Assembly (NCBI GenBank): GCA_027306505.1
Contig: DAHUZP010000052.1
Span: forward strand, 1 to 33,244
Length of the DNA stretch: 33,244 nt
From: Thermoplasmata archaeon
GTDB taxonomy: Archaea > Thermoplasmatota > Thermoplasmata > Lutacidiplasmatales > UBA184
Direction: 5' to 3'
The translations under genes were made by a program, and so were the position numbers. The notes below the pieces were generated by a model. The model made no database searches. It worked only from the letters and a program-made list of their open reading frames with translations, and was not told where the DNA came from. Of this stretch, positions 8,310-16,523 are shown piece after piece (positions within the stretch are counted from its first letter, which is position 1; each line of letters starts with the position of its first letter).

Positions 8310-9689
8310 GTGGTCGTGTCCTCAGCCAAGAAGGGGTCCCAGACACCCACCGGAGACGCCCGGCCGACCCTTCCTTGCGCGCTCATCGTCCTGGACGGGC
8401 TGGGTGACCGCCCTCACCCCGCGCTCAACGGCCTCACCCCCCTGGAGGCGGCCCACACTCCCCACCTGGACCGCCTGGCCTCGCTCGGGACCCTGGGCAA
8501 CGTGGTGACGGTCGGCCCGGGCATCGCCCCGGAGTCCGACGCGGGCGTGCTGGGCCTGCTCGGCTACGATCCGAGGACGGACTCCCCGGGAAGGGGCGTG
8601 CTGGAGGCGGAAGGGGTCGGTCTGCACGTCAAGGATGGGCAGGTCGCCTTCCGGTTCAACTTCGCGACGGTGGGCCCGGACCTCCTGGTGCTGGACGCGC
8701 GGGTCGGACGTTCCCTCTCCACCGCCGAGGCGAGCGAGCTCGCCCGGTCGCTCGACCAGGCAGACCTGCTGGGCGACCAGGGCGTCGAAGCCCGCACCGA
8801 GGCGACGGTCGGCCATCGCGGGGTGGTGCGTCTCTCCCTGAGAGGAGCGGGCAAGCTCTCCCCCGAGGTCTCCAACACGGACCCCTTCTACGAGAAGATG
8901 GGAGGGCTCGGGCACGCCGTGAAGCCGGAGCGGCCCGTGATCCGCCGGGTGAAGGGGCTCGATGCTTCGAGCGAGGCTGCCCGCACGGCGGAGCTCGTGA
9001 ACCTCTTCTCCGAGCGTGTGCCGGGGGTCCTCCGCGACCATCCGGTGAACGTCCGCCGTCGGGCGTCCGGCGGGATGGTGGCGAACCACCTGCTCCTTCG
9101 CGACGCCGGGACCGCCCCTCGGGGGCTCGAGACCTTCCAACGGAAGTGGGGCGTGCCGGGAGCGGCGCTCACCGAGATGCCCGTCGAGCGGGGGCTCGCG
9201 AGGCTGCTGGAGCTCGAGGACGTCTTCGTCGGACCGGTCGACCCCGCCCGAAGGGCCGAGGGGTACCAGGAACGGGCCCGCCGTTGCCGCGAGCTGCTCC
9301 TTCGTCAGCCCTTCCTCTACGTCCACCTCAAGGGACCGGACGAGCCCGGCCACGACGGGGACGCGCCTCGCAAGCGCGAGATCGTCGACGCGATCGACGA
9401 GCACTTCTTCGGGCCGTTCCTGAAGGGGCTCGACCTCTCCAAGTGCCGGCTGCTGGTCACGGCGGACCACGCTACCCCCTGCATCCTCAAGGGCCACTCG
9501 GACGACCCGGTGCCCGTGCTTCTGGTCGGGGGGACGAAGGAGCTCTCGGGGTCCCACGCGCCCACGAAGGGCACGACGAAGTTCTCCGAGGCGAGCTGCG
9601 CCCGCGGTCCCCTCAAGGGGCTGCTCGGCCGGGACCTGCTCCAACACCTCTTCGCGCGGGACCCGGACGGCCCTGCCGGACGGGCGTAG
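8310..9689 (+). CDS. apgM: 2,3-bisphosphoglycerate-independent phosphoglycerate mutase, archaeal type
   Basis: Interconverts 3-phosphoglycerate and 2-phosphoglycerate in glycolysis/gluconeogenesis; a cytosolic two-metal enzyme of the alkaline phosphatase superfamily. At 459 residues it is slightly longer than the roughly 400-430 usual for the archaeal family. Key sites: metal-binding Asp29 in IVLDGLGDRP; the phospho-Ser nucleophile Ser76 in PESDAGVLGLLGYDP; KGPDEPGHDGD near residue 340 and TADHATP (Asp386, His387) as C-terminal metal ligands. The furthest start is GTG 8310; GTG 8316 fits the T/A box better and would remove two residues. It is first in a tight rightward cluster, with trm5 starting seven bases after its stop, and ppsA further on supports a gluconeogenic/glycolytic setting. 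Identification is firm; only the start is uncertain. Confidence 0.95.
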   Translation: MVVSSAKKGSQTPTGDARPTLPCALIVLDGLGDRPHPALNGLTPLEAAHTPHLDRLASLGTLGNVVTVGPGIAPESDAGVLGLLGYDPRTDSPGRGVLEAEGVGLHVKDGQVAFRFNFATVGPDLLVLDARVGRSLSTAEASELARSLDQADLLGDQGVEARTEATVGHRGVVRLSLRGAGKLSPEVSNTDPFYEKMGGLGHAVKPERPVIRRVKGLDASSEAARTAELVNLFSERVPGVLRDHPVNVRRRASGGMVANHLLLRDAGTAPRGLETFQRKWGVPGAALTEMPVERGLARLLELEDVFVGPVDPARRAEGYQERARRCRELLLRQPFLYVHLKGPDEPGHDGDAPRKREIVDAIDEHFFGPFLKGLDLSKCRLLVTADHATPCILKGHSDDPVPVLLVGGTKELSGSHAPTKGTTKFSEASCARGPLKGLLGRDLLQHLFARDPDGPAGRA

Positions 9690-9696
9690 GAGCGTC

Positions 9697-10743
9697 ATGC
9701 GGGCCCCCGCGCTCCGGGTGGAGCGGTCCAAGGGAGAGGAGGTTCGTCAGAAGCTCCTCGCGGGCGGTTGGCTCGACCCGGAGCTCCGCCCGGTCCGGGA
9801 AGGGACCCACGTGACCTTCCCCGTCAAGGGCCTCCCCTCCCCCCTGCCGGAGAGCCTCCTCGTGGAGGGGGTCAGGTTCGTCCAGGCCGTCGAGTTCGAG
9901 CCCGCGGGGACCCGCCGCCCCGCCGACTACCGAGCGCTGGTCGACCTTCCGGAGCCTCTGCGCCCGTCCCTCCCCTCCTCCTTCGATGTCGTCGGAGACA
10001 TCGTCCTGGTCCGCCTCCCCGACGAGCTCCTGCCCTATCGCCGGAAGGTGGGGGAGGCGCTCCTGGCCTTCGTCCCGGGGTGCCGGAAGGTCGGCCTCGA
10101 CCGGGGCGTGGAAGGGGTCGAGCGCATCCGCTCGCTGGAGGACCTCGCCGGGTCGGGGAACTGGGCCACGGTCCACCGGGAGAACGGGCTCTCCTTCCGG
10201 GTGGACCTGGAGCGGGCCTACTTCTCCCCGCGCCTCGCCCGGGAGCACGACCGGGTCGCCCAGATGGTCCGGCCCGGCGAGCGGCTGCTCGACCTCTTCT
10301 GCGGGGTGGGGCCCTTCGCCCTCTCCGCGCTCCGATGGGTGCCCACCGCGAGGGCCGTCGCGGTGGACCTCAACCCTGAGGCGATCCGCTTGTTGGAGGA
10401 GAACGCGCGCGCCCTGGGGGTCTCCGACCGGATCGAGGTGATCGAGGCGGACGCGAGCGAGTTCCTTCGGCGAGAGGGCCTCTACTCGCGCGTGGTGATG
10501 AACCTCCCCCGCGAAGGATATAAGTACGCCATTTCGGTCGCTCCGCACGTCATGCGTTCGGGCTCGCTCCACCACTACGAGGTCGTTCGACGTCCTGAGG
10601 TGGAGGCACGGGCCAGGAGCCTCCGGAGCGAGGTCACTTCCGCGGTCCCGGGAGACCCATGGACCCTCGACCCGCCGCACGTCGTCCACGCCTTCTCGCC
10701 GAGCTCCGACCTCATCGCCTGGACCCTGCACAGACGGGCGTGA
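9697..10743 (+). CDS. trm5: tRNA (guanine(37)-N1)-methyltransferase Trm5
   Basis: Transfers a methyl group from S-adenosylmethionine to N1 of G37, next to the anticodon, to prevent frameshifting; cytosolic. At 348 residues it has the normal archaeal length. An N-terminal substrate-recognition region is followed by the family signature YFSPRLAREHDRV (about 171-183), the SAM-binding motif DLFCGVGPFA (from Asp199), the acidic VAVDLNPEA loop, and the catalytic-pocket motif NLPREGYKY (from Asn269). ATG 9697 has GGAG five bases upstream. It starts seven bases after apgM and its stop is one base before the ppsA start, so the three are probably one operon. The link to central carbon genes is by position only. 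The methyl donor product S-adenosylhomocysteine is the substrate of the AhcY encoded at 20075-21325. Confidence 0.93.
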   Translation: MRAPALRVERSKGEEVRQKLLAGGWLDPELRPVREGTHVTFPVKGLPSPLPESLLVEGVRFVQAVEFEPAGTRRPADYRALVDLPEPLRPSLPSSFDVVGDIVLVRLPDELLPYRRKVGEALLAFVPGCRKVGLDRGVEGVERIRSLEDLAGSGNWATVHRENGLSFRVDLERAYFSPRLAREHDRVAQMVRPGERLLDLFCGVGPFALSALRWVPTARAVAVDLNPEAIRLLEENARALGVSDRIEVIEADASEFLRREGLYSRVVMNLPREGYKYAISVAPHVMRSGSLHHYEVVRRPEVEARARSLRSEVTSAVPGDPWTLDPPHVVHAFSPSSDLIAWTLHRRA

Positions 10744-10744
10744 G

Positions 10745-13144
10745 ATGGCCGCGGTCCCCCTGGTCTCCCCCACCGCCCTCGTGGTGGACCTCGCCGAGGT
10801 CTCCGACAAGGACCGCCTGCGCGTCGGCGGGAAGGCCTGCAAGCTGGGCGAGCTCGTTCGGAGCGGGCTCCCGATCCCACCGGGGTTCGTCGTCACCACG
10901 GCCTCCTACGATGCCTACCTCAAGGGCACGACCGTCGGGGAGGTTGTCCGCAAGGAGCTGGACCGCCTGGACCCGGACCGGGCGGAGTCGGTGGAGGCGG
11001 CGAGCGTCAACCTGCGCAAGGCCTTCTTGGAGACCCCCTACCCACCGGATCTCGAGAGGACCCTCCGGGAGGCCTACGAGACCTTCCGCCGTCAGAACAA
11101 GGTGATCTACTGCGCCGTCCGCTCCTCGGCGACCGCGGAGGACCTCGCTGACGCGAGCTTCGCGGGGCTCCAGGAGACCTACCTCAACGTCTCCAACGTG
11201 GACGACGTGCTCCGCGACATCCGCCGCTGCTGGGGCTCGCTCTTCACGCCCCGGGTGATGGTCTACCGCCGGCGCAAGGGGATCGCCCACGCCGACGTGA
11301 AGCTCGCCGTCCTCGTGCAGAAGATGGTCAACTCCTCGGTCTCGGGCATCATGTTCACCGCGGACCCCAACACGGGGGAGCGGCACACCATCATCGAGGC
11401 CGGTTGGGGCCTGGGCGAGCTCATCGTCGGCGGGGAGGTCACCCCCGACCACTACGTCATCGACCCGAGGGGCCCTCGGATCGTGATGAAGAACATCTCC
11501 CGCCAGAAGGTGAAGATGGTCCGGGAGGAGGGCGGGGGCAACCGCCGCCAGGAGGTCCCGGAGGCGGAGCAGGAGGTCGCGAAGATGCCGGACGCCCAGA
11601 TCCTCCGGCTCTCCTCCCTGGGGACCGTCATCGAATCCCACTACCGACGGCCGATGGACATCGAGTGGTGCCTGGAGGAAGGGCACCTCTACGTCGTCCA
11701 GGCGCGCCCCATCACGACCGGGGGCGCGGCCGCGGCCGCCGCGAAGCCCCTCAAGGAACCGTCAGGAGAAGCAAGACCCATGGAGGCGACCCCCGCACCC
11801 AAAGAGCCCGCGAGCGGCCTGGCGAAGATCCTGTTGCGCGGCCTGGGCGCGAGCCCGGGCGTCGCCTCGGCGAAGGTCCGCCGCGTGAGCGGGACCCAGG
11901 ACATGGACCAGCTGCGGCCCGGCGAGATCCTGGTGACCTCGATGACCATGCCCGACATGGTCCCGGCGATGGCGCGGGCGGCCGCGATCGTGACGGACGA
12001 GGGCGGGATGACCTGCCACGCGGCGATCGTCTCTCGTGAGCTCGGAGTGCCCTGCATCGTCGGCACCCGGGAAGCGACACGCACCCTGACCGACGGCCAG
12101 GAGATCACCGTCGACGGCAAGGCGGGGCTGGTCTACGAGGGGATCGTCGGCGGCGGGAGCGGCGCCAAGGCCTCCACCCCCGCGAAGGGTGGAGCGTCCT
12201 CGGGCCCGGTCGTCCACCACGTGCCGCCCACGGCGACCAAGATCTACGTCAACGTGTCGATCCCCGAGAAGGCGAAGGAGTACAGCGAGCTCCCGGTCCA
12301 GGGGGTCGGCCTCTTCCGGATCGAGTTCCTGTTCACGAGCTACGTCCGGGTCCACCCGATGGCCCTCATCAAGGAGGGGAAGGGCAAGGAGCTGGTGGAC
12401 CGTCTCGCCGAGGGGATCGAGAAGGTCTGCGAGGCGTTCAACCCGCGACCGGTGATCATCCGAACGAGCGACTTCAAGACCAACGAGTACCGAGGGATGC
12501 CGGGGGGCGCCCCCTACGAGCCGGAGGAGTCCAACCCGATGATCGGGTGGCGCGGCTGCTCGCGCTACGTCTCTCCCCAGTACAAGGAGGCCTTCCTGCT
12601 CGAGCTGGAGGCGATCCAGCAGGTGCGCTCCGTTCGGGGCTTCCGCAACGCCCACGTCATGCTCCCCTTCGTGCGCAACACCCAGGAGCTCGAGATGATC
12701 GAGGGGATGCTCGTGCAGAAGGGCCTGGTCCGCGGGCCGGACTTCAAGCTCTACCTCATGGCCGAGGTGCCCTCGACCGTCTTCCGGGCGAGGGAGTTCT
12801 CCGACCACTGCGACGGTTTCTCCATCGGGTCGAACGACCTGACCCAGCTCGTCATGGGCGCGGACCGCGACTCCGACATCCTGGGCAAGATGGGCTACTT
12901 CGACGAGAGGGACCCCGCCGTGCTGAAGGCGGTCGAGATGCTCATCCAGGGCGCCCACGAGAAGGGCCGCACGGTGGGGATCTGCGGACAGGCCCCCAGC
13001 GTCTACCCCGAGTTCACGGAGTTCCTGGTCCGGCACGGGATCGACACCATCTCGCTCAACGCGGACACCGTGGTCCCCACGACCCGGCTCGTCGCGAGCG
13101 CGGAACAGAAGATCCTCATGGAGCGGGCCCGCCGGGCGGCGTAG
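10745..13144 (+). CDS. ppsA: Phosphoenolpyruvate synthase (pyruvate, water dikinase)
   Basis: Converts pyruvate, ATP and water to PEP, AMP and phosphate; the gluconeogenic entry step, cytosolic. At 799 residues it matches the family. Domain order: an N-terminal ATP-binding domain (GGKACKLGELVRSGLPIPPGF; AVRSSATAEDLADASFAGLQ; later a terminal RPITT), an Ala/Pro-rich linker (about 325-360), the swivelling phospho-His domain TDEGGMTCHAAIVSRELG (His425), and a C-terminal PEP/pyruvate TIM barrel with SIGSNDLTQ and the catalytic Cys747 in GICGQAP. A second Ala/Gly/Ser-rich linker near 470-485 joins the His domain to the barrel. The ATG lies one base after the trm5 stop, so translation is probably coupled. 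Pyruvate phosphate dikinase is the alternative; the single-chain layout and length favour PpsA. Confidence 0.93.
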   Translation: MAAVPLVSPTALVVDLAEVSDKDRLRVGGKACKLGELVRSGLPIPPGFVVTTASYDAYLKGTTVGEVVRKELDRLDPDRAESVEAASVNLRKAFLETPYPPDLERTLREAYETFRRQNKVIYCAVRSSATAEDLADASFAGLQETYLNVSNVDDVLRDIRRCWGSLFTPRVMVYRRRKGIAHADVKLAVLVQKMVNSSVSGIMFTADPNTGERHTIIEAGWGLGELIVGGEVTPDHYVIDPRGPRIVMKNISRQKVKMVREEGGGNRRQEVPEAEQEVAKMPDAQILRLSSLGTVIESHYRRPMDIEWCLEEGHLYVVQARPITTGGAAAAAAKPLKEPSGEARPMEATPAPKEPASGLAKILLRGLGASPGVASAKVRRVSGTQDMDQLRPGEILVTSMTMPDMVPAMARAAAIVTDEGGMTCHAAIVSRELGVPCIVGTREATRTLTDGQEITVDGKAGLVYEGIVGGGSGAKASTPAKGGASSGPVVHHVPPTATKIYVNVSIPEKAKEYSELPVQGVGLFRIEFLFTSYVRVHPMALIKEGKGKELVDRLAEGIEKVCEAFNPRPVIIRTSDFKTNEYRGMPGGAPYEPEESNPMIGWRGCSRYVSPQYKEAFLLELEAIQQVRSVRGFRNAHVMLPFVRNTQELEMIEGMLVQKGLVRGPDFKLYLMAEVPSTVFRAREFSDHCDGFSIGSNDLTQLVMGADRDSDILGKMGYFDERDPAVLKAVEMLIQGAHEKGRTVGICGQAPSVYPEFTEFLVRHGIDTISLNADTVVPTTRLVASAEQKILMERARRAA

Positions 13145-13154
13145 GCCCTCCCAT

Positions 13155-13179
13155 CCTCCGCCCGGGCCCCGGGCGGAGG
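13155..13179 (+). terminator. GC-rich hairpin after ppsA
   Basis: CCTCCGCCCGGG and its exact reverse complement CCCGGGCGGAGG are separated by one base, starting 10 bases after the ppsA stop. Folded, this gives an 11-base-pair stem with a three-base loop. There is no T-run, so it is not a bacterial-type terminator; it may mark the operon end or protect the 3' end. Confidence 0.5.
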
Positions 13180-13280
13180 GAGGCGCCGCCCTGCGTGCCT
13201 TAAGGCGTTGCGGCCCAAGGGCCTCTCAGGAGGAGGAATCCTCATTCGCTCTACCCCCTTGTCGTCGGTCGGGCCATCAA

Positions 13281-14423
13281 GTGACCAGGCCAGGGACGAT
13301 GTTCAAGGGGGGTTCGCGGGTCCTCCAGAGGATACGTGACCTCTGGGGAAGGGACCCCAAGGGCATGTCGATCGACCTGCTCCGGGTCGGTATCGGGGTG
13401 GTCTGGGCCCTCAACCTGATCTTCATCCTTGCCCCGAGCAACCGGTACTTCCCGATGTTTCAGGCGATGGCCAGCGGCTTCGGGCCATCGTCCCTGGGGG
13501 GCCCCGGGTTTGCGAACTTCGTCGCCTCGTACCCGGTCCTCTTCTCCTGGCTCATCGCTGGGGTCACGACCTACCTCGCCTTCGCGTTCCTTCTCGGGCT
13601 CACCACGAGGCTCGCCTGCGTGGTGGGAGGGCTCGCCTCCGTCGCCTTCCTCCTGACCCAGTTCTACGCGACCTTCGCCCTGAACGGCACCGGGACCGAC
13701 GTGGGCGCCCACCCGCTCTACCTTCTCATCTATCTCATCCTCTTCACGGCCGGGGCGGGCCAGTACTTCGCCCTCGACCAGTGGATGTGGACGAGCGGCA
13801 AGGCCCGCCTGCCCCGACTCTCGCGCTGGATCGCCTCGCCCAGGGACCTGCCCTGCAACGCGACCTGCCCCGCGGCCGTTCGCGGGACGGGCCGCCCCAA
13901 GCCAGAGGCCGACGGGGAGGGGGAGCTCCTCTGGGACCCGTCGCAAGGCTCCTCCGACCCCCCTCGAGAGGGCGGACGAGGGACCCTGTGGGGGATCTTC
14001 CTCATCGTGGTGCTTCTCGTGCTGGCCGGTGCGGGGGTGGTCCGCCTCGTGACCCTCTCGAACGCCAAGGCCTCCCCGCCGACGCAGGTCGACATCACGG
14101 GCATCCAGCTCATGATCGACTACGGCGCCAACGTGACCCAGGACGGGTTCGGCCCGCCACAGCAGGACGGCTGCTGGGGCTGCGTCCAGTCGGTCGCACC
14201 GGGCGCATCGTTCTCCACCGTTTCGATGCTGACCAACAACCACAGCGGGATATCCCTCACGGTGACCTCGCTCGCGGTCGCACCGCCCTTCGTCCTGCTC
14301 TACGGACCTCACACCCCGCAGACCGTCCCTCCGGGGAAGATGTGGATGTTCAACATCGGCGTGGGGACCCCCGACGCTCCGGGGAGCTACGTGGTCGTGG
14401 TCACCTACAACGTCGTCGAGTGA
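13281..14423 (+). CDS. DoxX/DoxD-like membrane protein with C-terminal outer beta domain
   Basis: 380 residues from GTG 13281, or 374 from ATG 13299; the second is slightly preferred because AGGGA precedes it. The N-terminal 165 residues resemble the DoxX/DoxD (thiosulfate:quinone oxidoreductase small-subunit) membrane family: about four helices starting MSIDLLRVGIGVVWALNLIF, with a glycine-rich loop and FALDQW after the fourth. A hydrophilic Pro/Glu-rich loop (about 185-230) leads to a fifth helix (about 235-257). A roughly 115-residue beta-rich outer domain with CWGC near residue 294 ends the protein. DoxD and DoxA are fused in some archaea; whether this outer domain is DoxA-like cannot be decided by eye. 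A quinone or thiosulfate role is therefore only a suggestion. No other sulfur genes are nearby. Confidence 0.65.
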   Translation: MTRPGTMFKGGSRVLQRIRDLWGRDPKGMSIDLLRVGIGVVWALNLIFILAPSNRYFPMFQAMASGFGPSSLGGPGFANFVASYPVLFSWLIAGVTTYLAFAFLLGLTTRLACVVGGLASVAFLLTQFYATFALNGTGTDVGAHPLYLLIYLILFTAGAGQYFALDQWMWTSGKARLPRLSRWIASPRDLPCNATCPAAVRGTGRPKPEADGEGELLWDPSQGSSDPPREGGRGTLWGIFLIVVLLVLAGAGVVRLVTLSNAKASPPTQVDITGIQLMIDYGANVTQDGFGPPQQDGCWGCVQSVAPGASFSTVSMLTNNHSGISLTVTSLAVAPPFVLLYGPHTPQTVPPGKMWMFNIGVGTPDAPGSYVVVVTYNVVE

Positions 14424-14462
14424 GGAGGGCGCGCGGCGCCTCGTGGCTGCGGCCGACGCTCA

Positions 14463-14469
14463 GTTTATC
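14463..14469 (+). promoter_or_regulatory. TATA box of a leaderless promoter
   Basis: GTTTATC is an isolated T/A-rich box whose centre is about 27 bases before the ATG at 14493. This is the spacing expected between an archaeal TATA and the transcript start, so the message probably begins at or next to the start codon. No Shine-Dalgarno sequence precedes that ATG; the gap is C-rich. Confidence 0.65.
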
Positions 14470-14492
14470 TCGGGCATCCTCTCCCCCACCCC

Positions 14493-16451
14493 ATGTCCGC
14501 CGCCTCCGCTCCCGCGCGCGAGCCCGCCGCCGAAGCCCCCCCTGCGATCGGACCCCTACGTCCTGGGGACGTCGTGGTGGTCCTCGGCGCGGGCAACATG
14601 GGCGCGGGCATCGGCCAGGCGGCGGCCCAGGCAGGCTTCCGGGTCCGCCTCCGGGACCTCACCGAGAAGGACCTCGAGCGCGGTCGCGCGGCCATCACCA
14701 AGACCCTGGACGGGGCGGTCCAGCGCGGGAAGAGCAGCCCCGCGAAGAAGGCGGAGGTCCTCTCCCGGATCACCTTCACGACGGACCTCAAGGAGGCCCT
14801 CGCCGGCGCACGCCTCGTCATCGAGGCGGTCTTCGAGGAGGAGAAGGTCAAGCGCCCGCTCTTCACGGACGTGGTCGCGCAGGTGTCCGCGGACTGCCTC
14901 GTCGCGACCAATACCTCGAGCCTGTCGGTCTCGAAGCTCTTCGAGGACTTCCCGAACCCCGAGCGTTTCGCGGGACTGCACTTCTTCTACCCTGCCGCGA
15001 TCAACAAGCTGGTCGAGGTGATCGGGGGCCGGTCGACCTCTGCGCGGACGCTGGAGGTCCTCGACCGGTTCTCCTACGCGCTGCGCAAGATCCCCATCCG
15101 GGTCGAGGACCGGGCCGGGTTCTGCGTGAACCGCTTCTTCGTCCCCTTCCTGAACGAGTCCGTCCGGCTGCTGGAGGAGGGGGTCGCGAACCTCAGCACC
15201 ATCGAGCAGACCGCGAACGAGCTGCTCGGGACTGGCATGGGCCCGTTCCAGTTGATGAACGTGACCGGGGTCACGATCGCCTACCACTCGATGGGCTCGC
15301 TCCACGCGGCCTTCGGGGAGTTCTACGCGCCCGCGAAGCTGCTCGAGACCCAGCACAAGAACGCCGCCCGCTGGGACACCGCGGCGGGAGGGGACTTCCA
15401 GCCCGAGAAGAAAGAGGCCGTCCGCCACCGGCTGCTGGGCGCGGTCCTGGGGATCGCGACGCGGCTCGTGGAGGAGGGCGTCGCCACTCCCGAGGACACC
15501 GACCGCGGGGCCACGACGGGGCTGCGCTGGGCGAAGGGTCCCTTCGCGCTGCTCAACGAGGTGGGTCCGGCGAAGGCCCTGGAGCACGTGGAGGCCGTCC
15601 ACGCCCGCTGGGGCGACGCCTTCCCCGTCTCCAAGGAGCTCACCCGTCTCGGGAAGGAGGGCGCCCCCCTCTGGCCCCTCGCCCAGGTCCGCGTCCGGAA
15701 GGAGGGCCCCCTGGGCTGGGTCCTGCTCGACCGGCCCGAGGTCATGAACGCGCTCAACACCCGTCTCTTGGAGGAGCTCCACGAGAAGGTCGTCCAGACG
15801 GCCTCGGACCCCGAGGTGCGCGTGCTGCTCCTCGCGGGGAGCTCCAACGTCTTCGCGGCGGGGGCCGACATCGCCGAGATGGCCTCCAAGACCGTGAACG
15901 AGGGCCGGGAGTTCACCATGCTCGGCCAGCGCGTCACGCGCGAGATCGAGACCCTGGCGAAGCCCGTCATCGCGGTCGTGGAGGGCTATGCCCTGGGGGG
16001 CGGGCTCGAGCTCGCCCTCTCCTGCGACTTCATCCTCGCCGCGGAGGGGACCGTCATGGGCCTTCCGGAGGTCTCCCTCGGGATCCACCCCGGCTTCGGG
16101 GGCACCCAGCGGATGGTCCGTCTCGTCGGCCGCGCCCGGACCAAGATGATGGTCGAGAGCGGGCTCCGCATCAAGGCTGAGGAGGCCGAGCGGTGGGGGC
16201 TGGTCGCCCGCCGCTTCCCGCCGGAGCACCTGCACGAGGAAGCGCGCTCCCTCGCTAAGCTCATCGCATCCCAGGCCCCGATCGCCGTGCGCCTCGCGCG
16301 CGAGGTGACCGACCTCGGGTCGGATACCGACCTTCCCACCGCGCTCCGCCTGGAAGCGGAGTCCGCGAGCTACACCTTCTCCACCGAGGACCAGAAAGAG
16401 GGCATGCGCGCCTTCCAGGAGCGCCGCCCTCCCAAGTTCCGCGGGCGGTAG
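14493..16451 (+). CDS. Fused 3-hydroxyacyl-CoA dehydrogenase / enoyl-CoA hydratase
   Basis: A 652-residue two-domain enzyme acting on hydroxyacyl-CoA and enoyl-CoA, cytosolic. The dehydrogenase half (about 22-400) has the NAD-binding loop VVVLGAGNMGAGIG (Gly32), ATNTSSLSVSKL, catalytic His163 in LHFFYPAAINKLVEVI, and the C-terminal helical domain with AGFCVNRFFVP. The crotonase half (about 405-652) has the oxyanion-hole motif FAAGADIAEM and both catalytic glutamates, Glu506 (ALGGGLELALSCD) and Glu526 (GLPEVSLGIHPGFGGTQR), 20 residues apart as in active hydratases. The order dehydrogenase then hydratase is that of the archaeal crotonyl-CoA hydratase/(S)-3-hydroxybutyryl-CoA dehydrogenase of the 3-hydroxypropionate/4-hydroxybutyrate cycle, and the same fold order serves beta-oxidation. 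No other genes of either pathway are in the window, so the pathway stays open. A TATA box 27 bases upstream supports the ATG. Confidence 0.92.
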   Translation: MSAASAPAREPAAEAPPAIGPLRPGDVVVVLGAGNMGAGIGQAAAQAGFRVRLRDLTEKDLERGRAAITKTLDGAVQRGKSSPAKKAEVLSRITFTTDLKEALAGARLVIEAVFEEEKVKRPLFTDVVAQVSADCLVATNTSSLSVSKLFEDFPNPERFAGLHFFYPAAINKLVEVIGGRSTSARTLEVLDRFSYALRKIPIRVEDRAGFCVNRFFVPFLNESVRLLEEGVANLSTIEQTANELLGTGMGPFQLMNVTGVTIAYHSMGSLHAAFGEFYAPAKLLETQHKNAARWDTAAGGDFQPEKKEAVRHRLLGAVLGIATRLVEEGVATPEDTDRGATTGLRWAKGPFALLNEVGPAKALEHVEAVHARWGDAFPVSKELTRLGKEGAPLWPLAQVRVRKEGPLGWVLLDRPEVMNALNTRLLEELHEKVVQTASDPEVRVLLLAGSSNVFAAGADIAEMASKTVNEGREFTMLGQRVTREIETLAKPVIAVVEGYALGGGLELALSCDFILAAEGTVMGLPEVSLGIHPGFGGTQRMVRLVGRARTKMMVESGLRIKAEEAERWGLVARRFPPEHLHEEARSLAKLIASQAPIAVRLAREVTDLGSDTDLPTALRLEAESASYTFSTEDQKEGMRAFQERRPPKFRGR

Positions 16452-16487
16452 ACCGGCAGGCGACGGGCGGGCCGGGAGCACGCTCTC

Positions 16488-16513
16488 CCTCCCCCCACCG
16501 TCGCGGGGGGAGG
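16488..16513. terminator. Convergent hairpin between the acyl-CoA enzyme and the MMPL gene
   Basis: CCTCCCCCC and GGGGGGAGG flank an eight-base loop in the 72-base gap between two converging genes. The perfect nine-pair stem can form in either transcript, so it is a likely bidirectional end signal. Confidence 0.5.
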
Positions 16514-16523
16514 CTCGAGCGCC

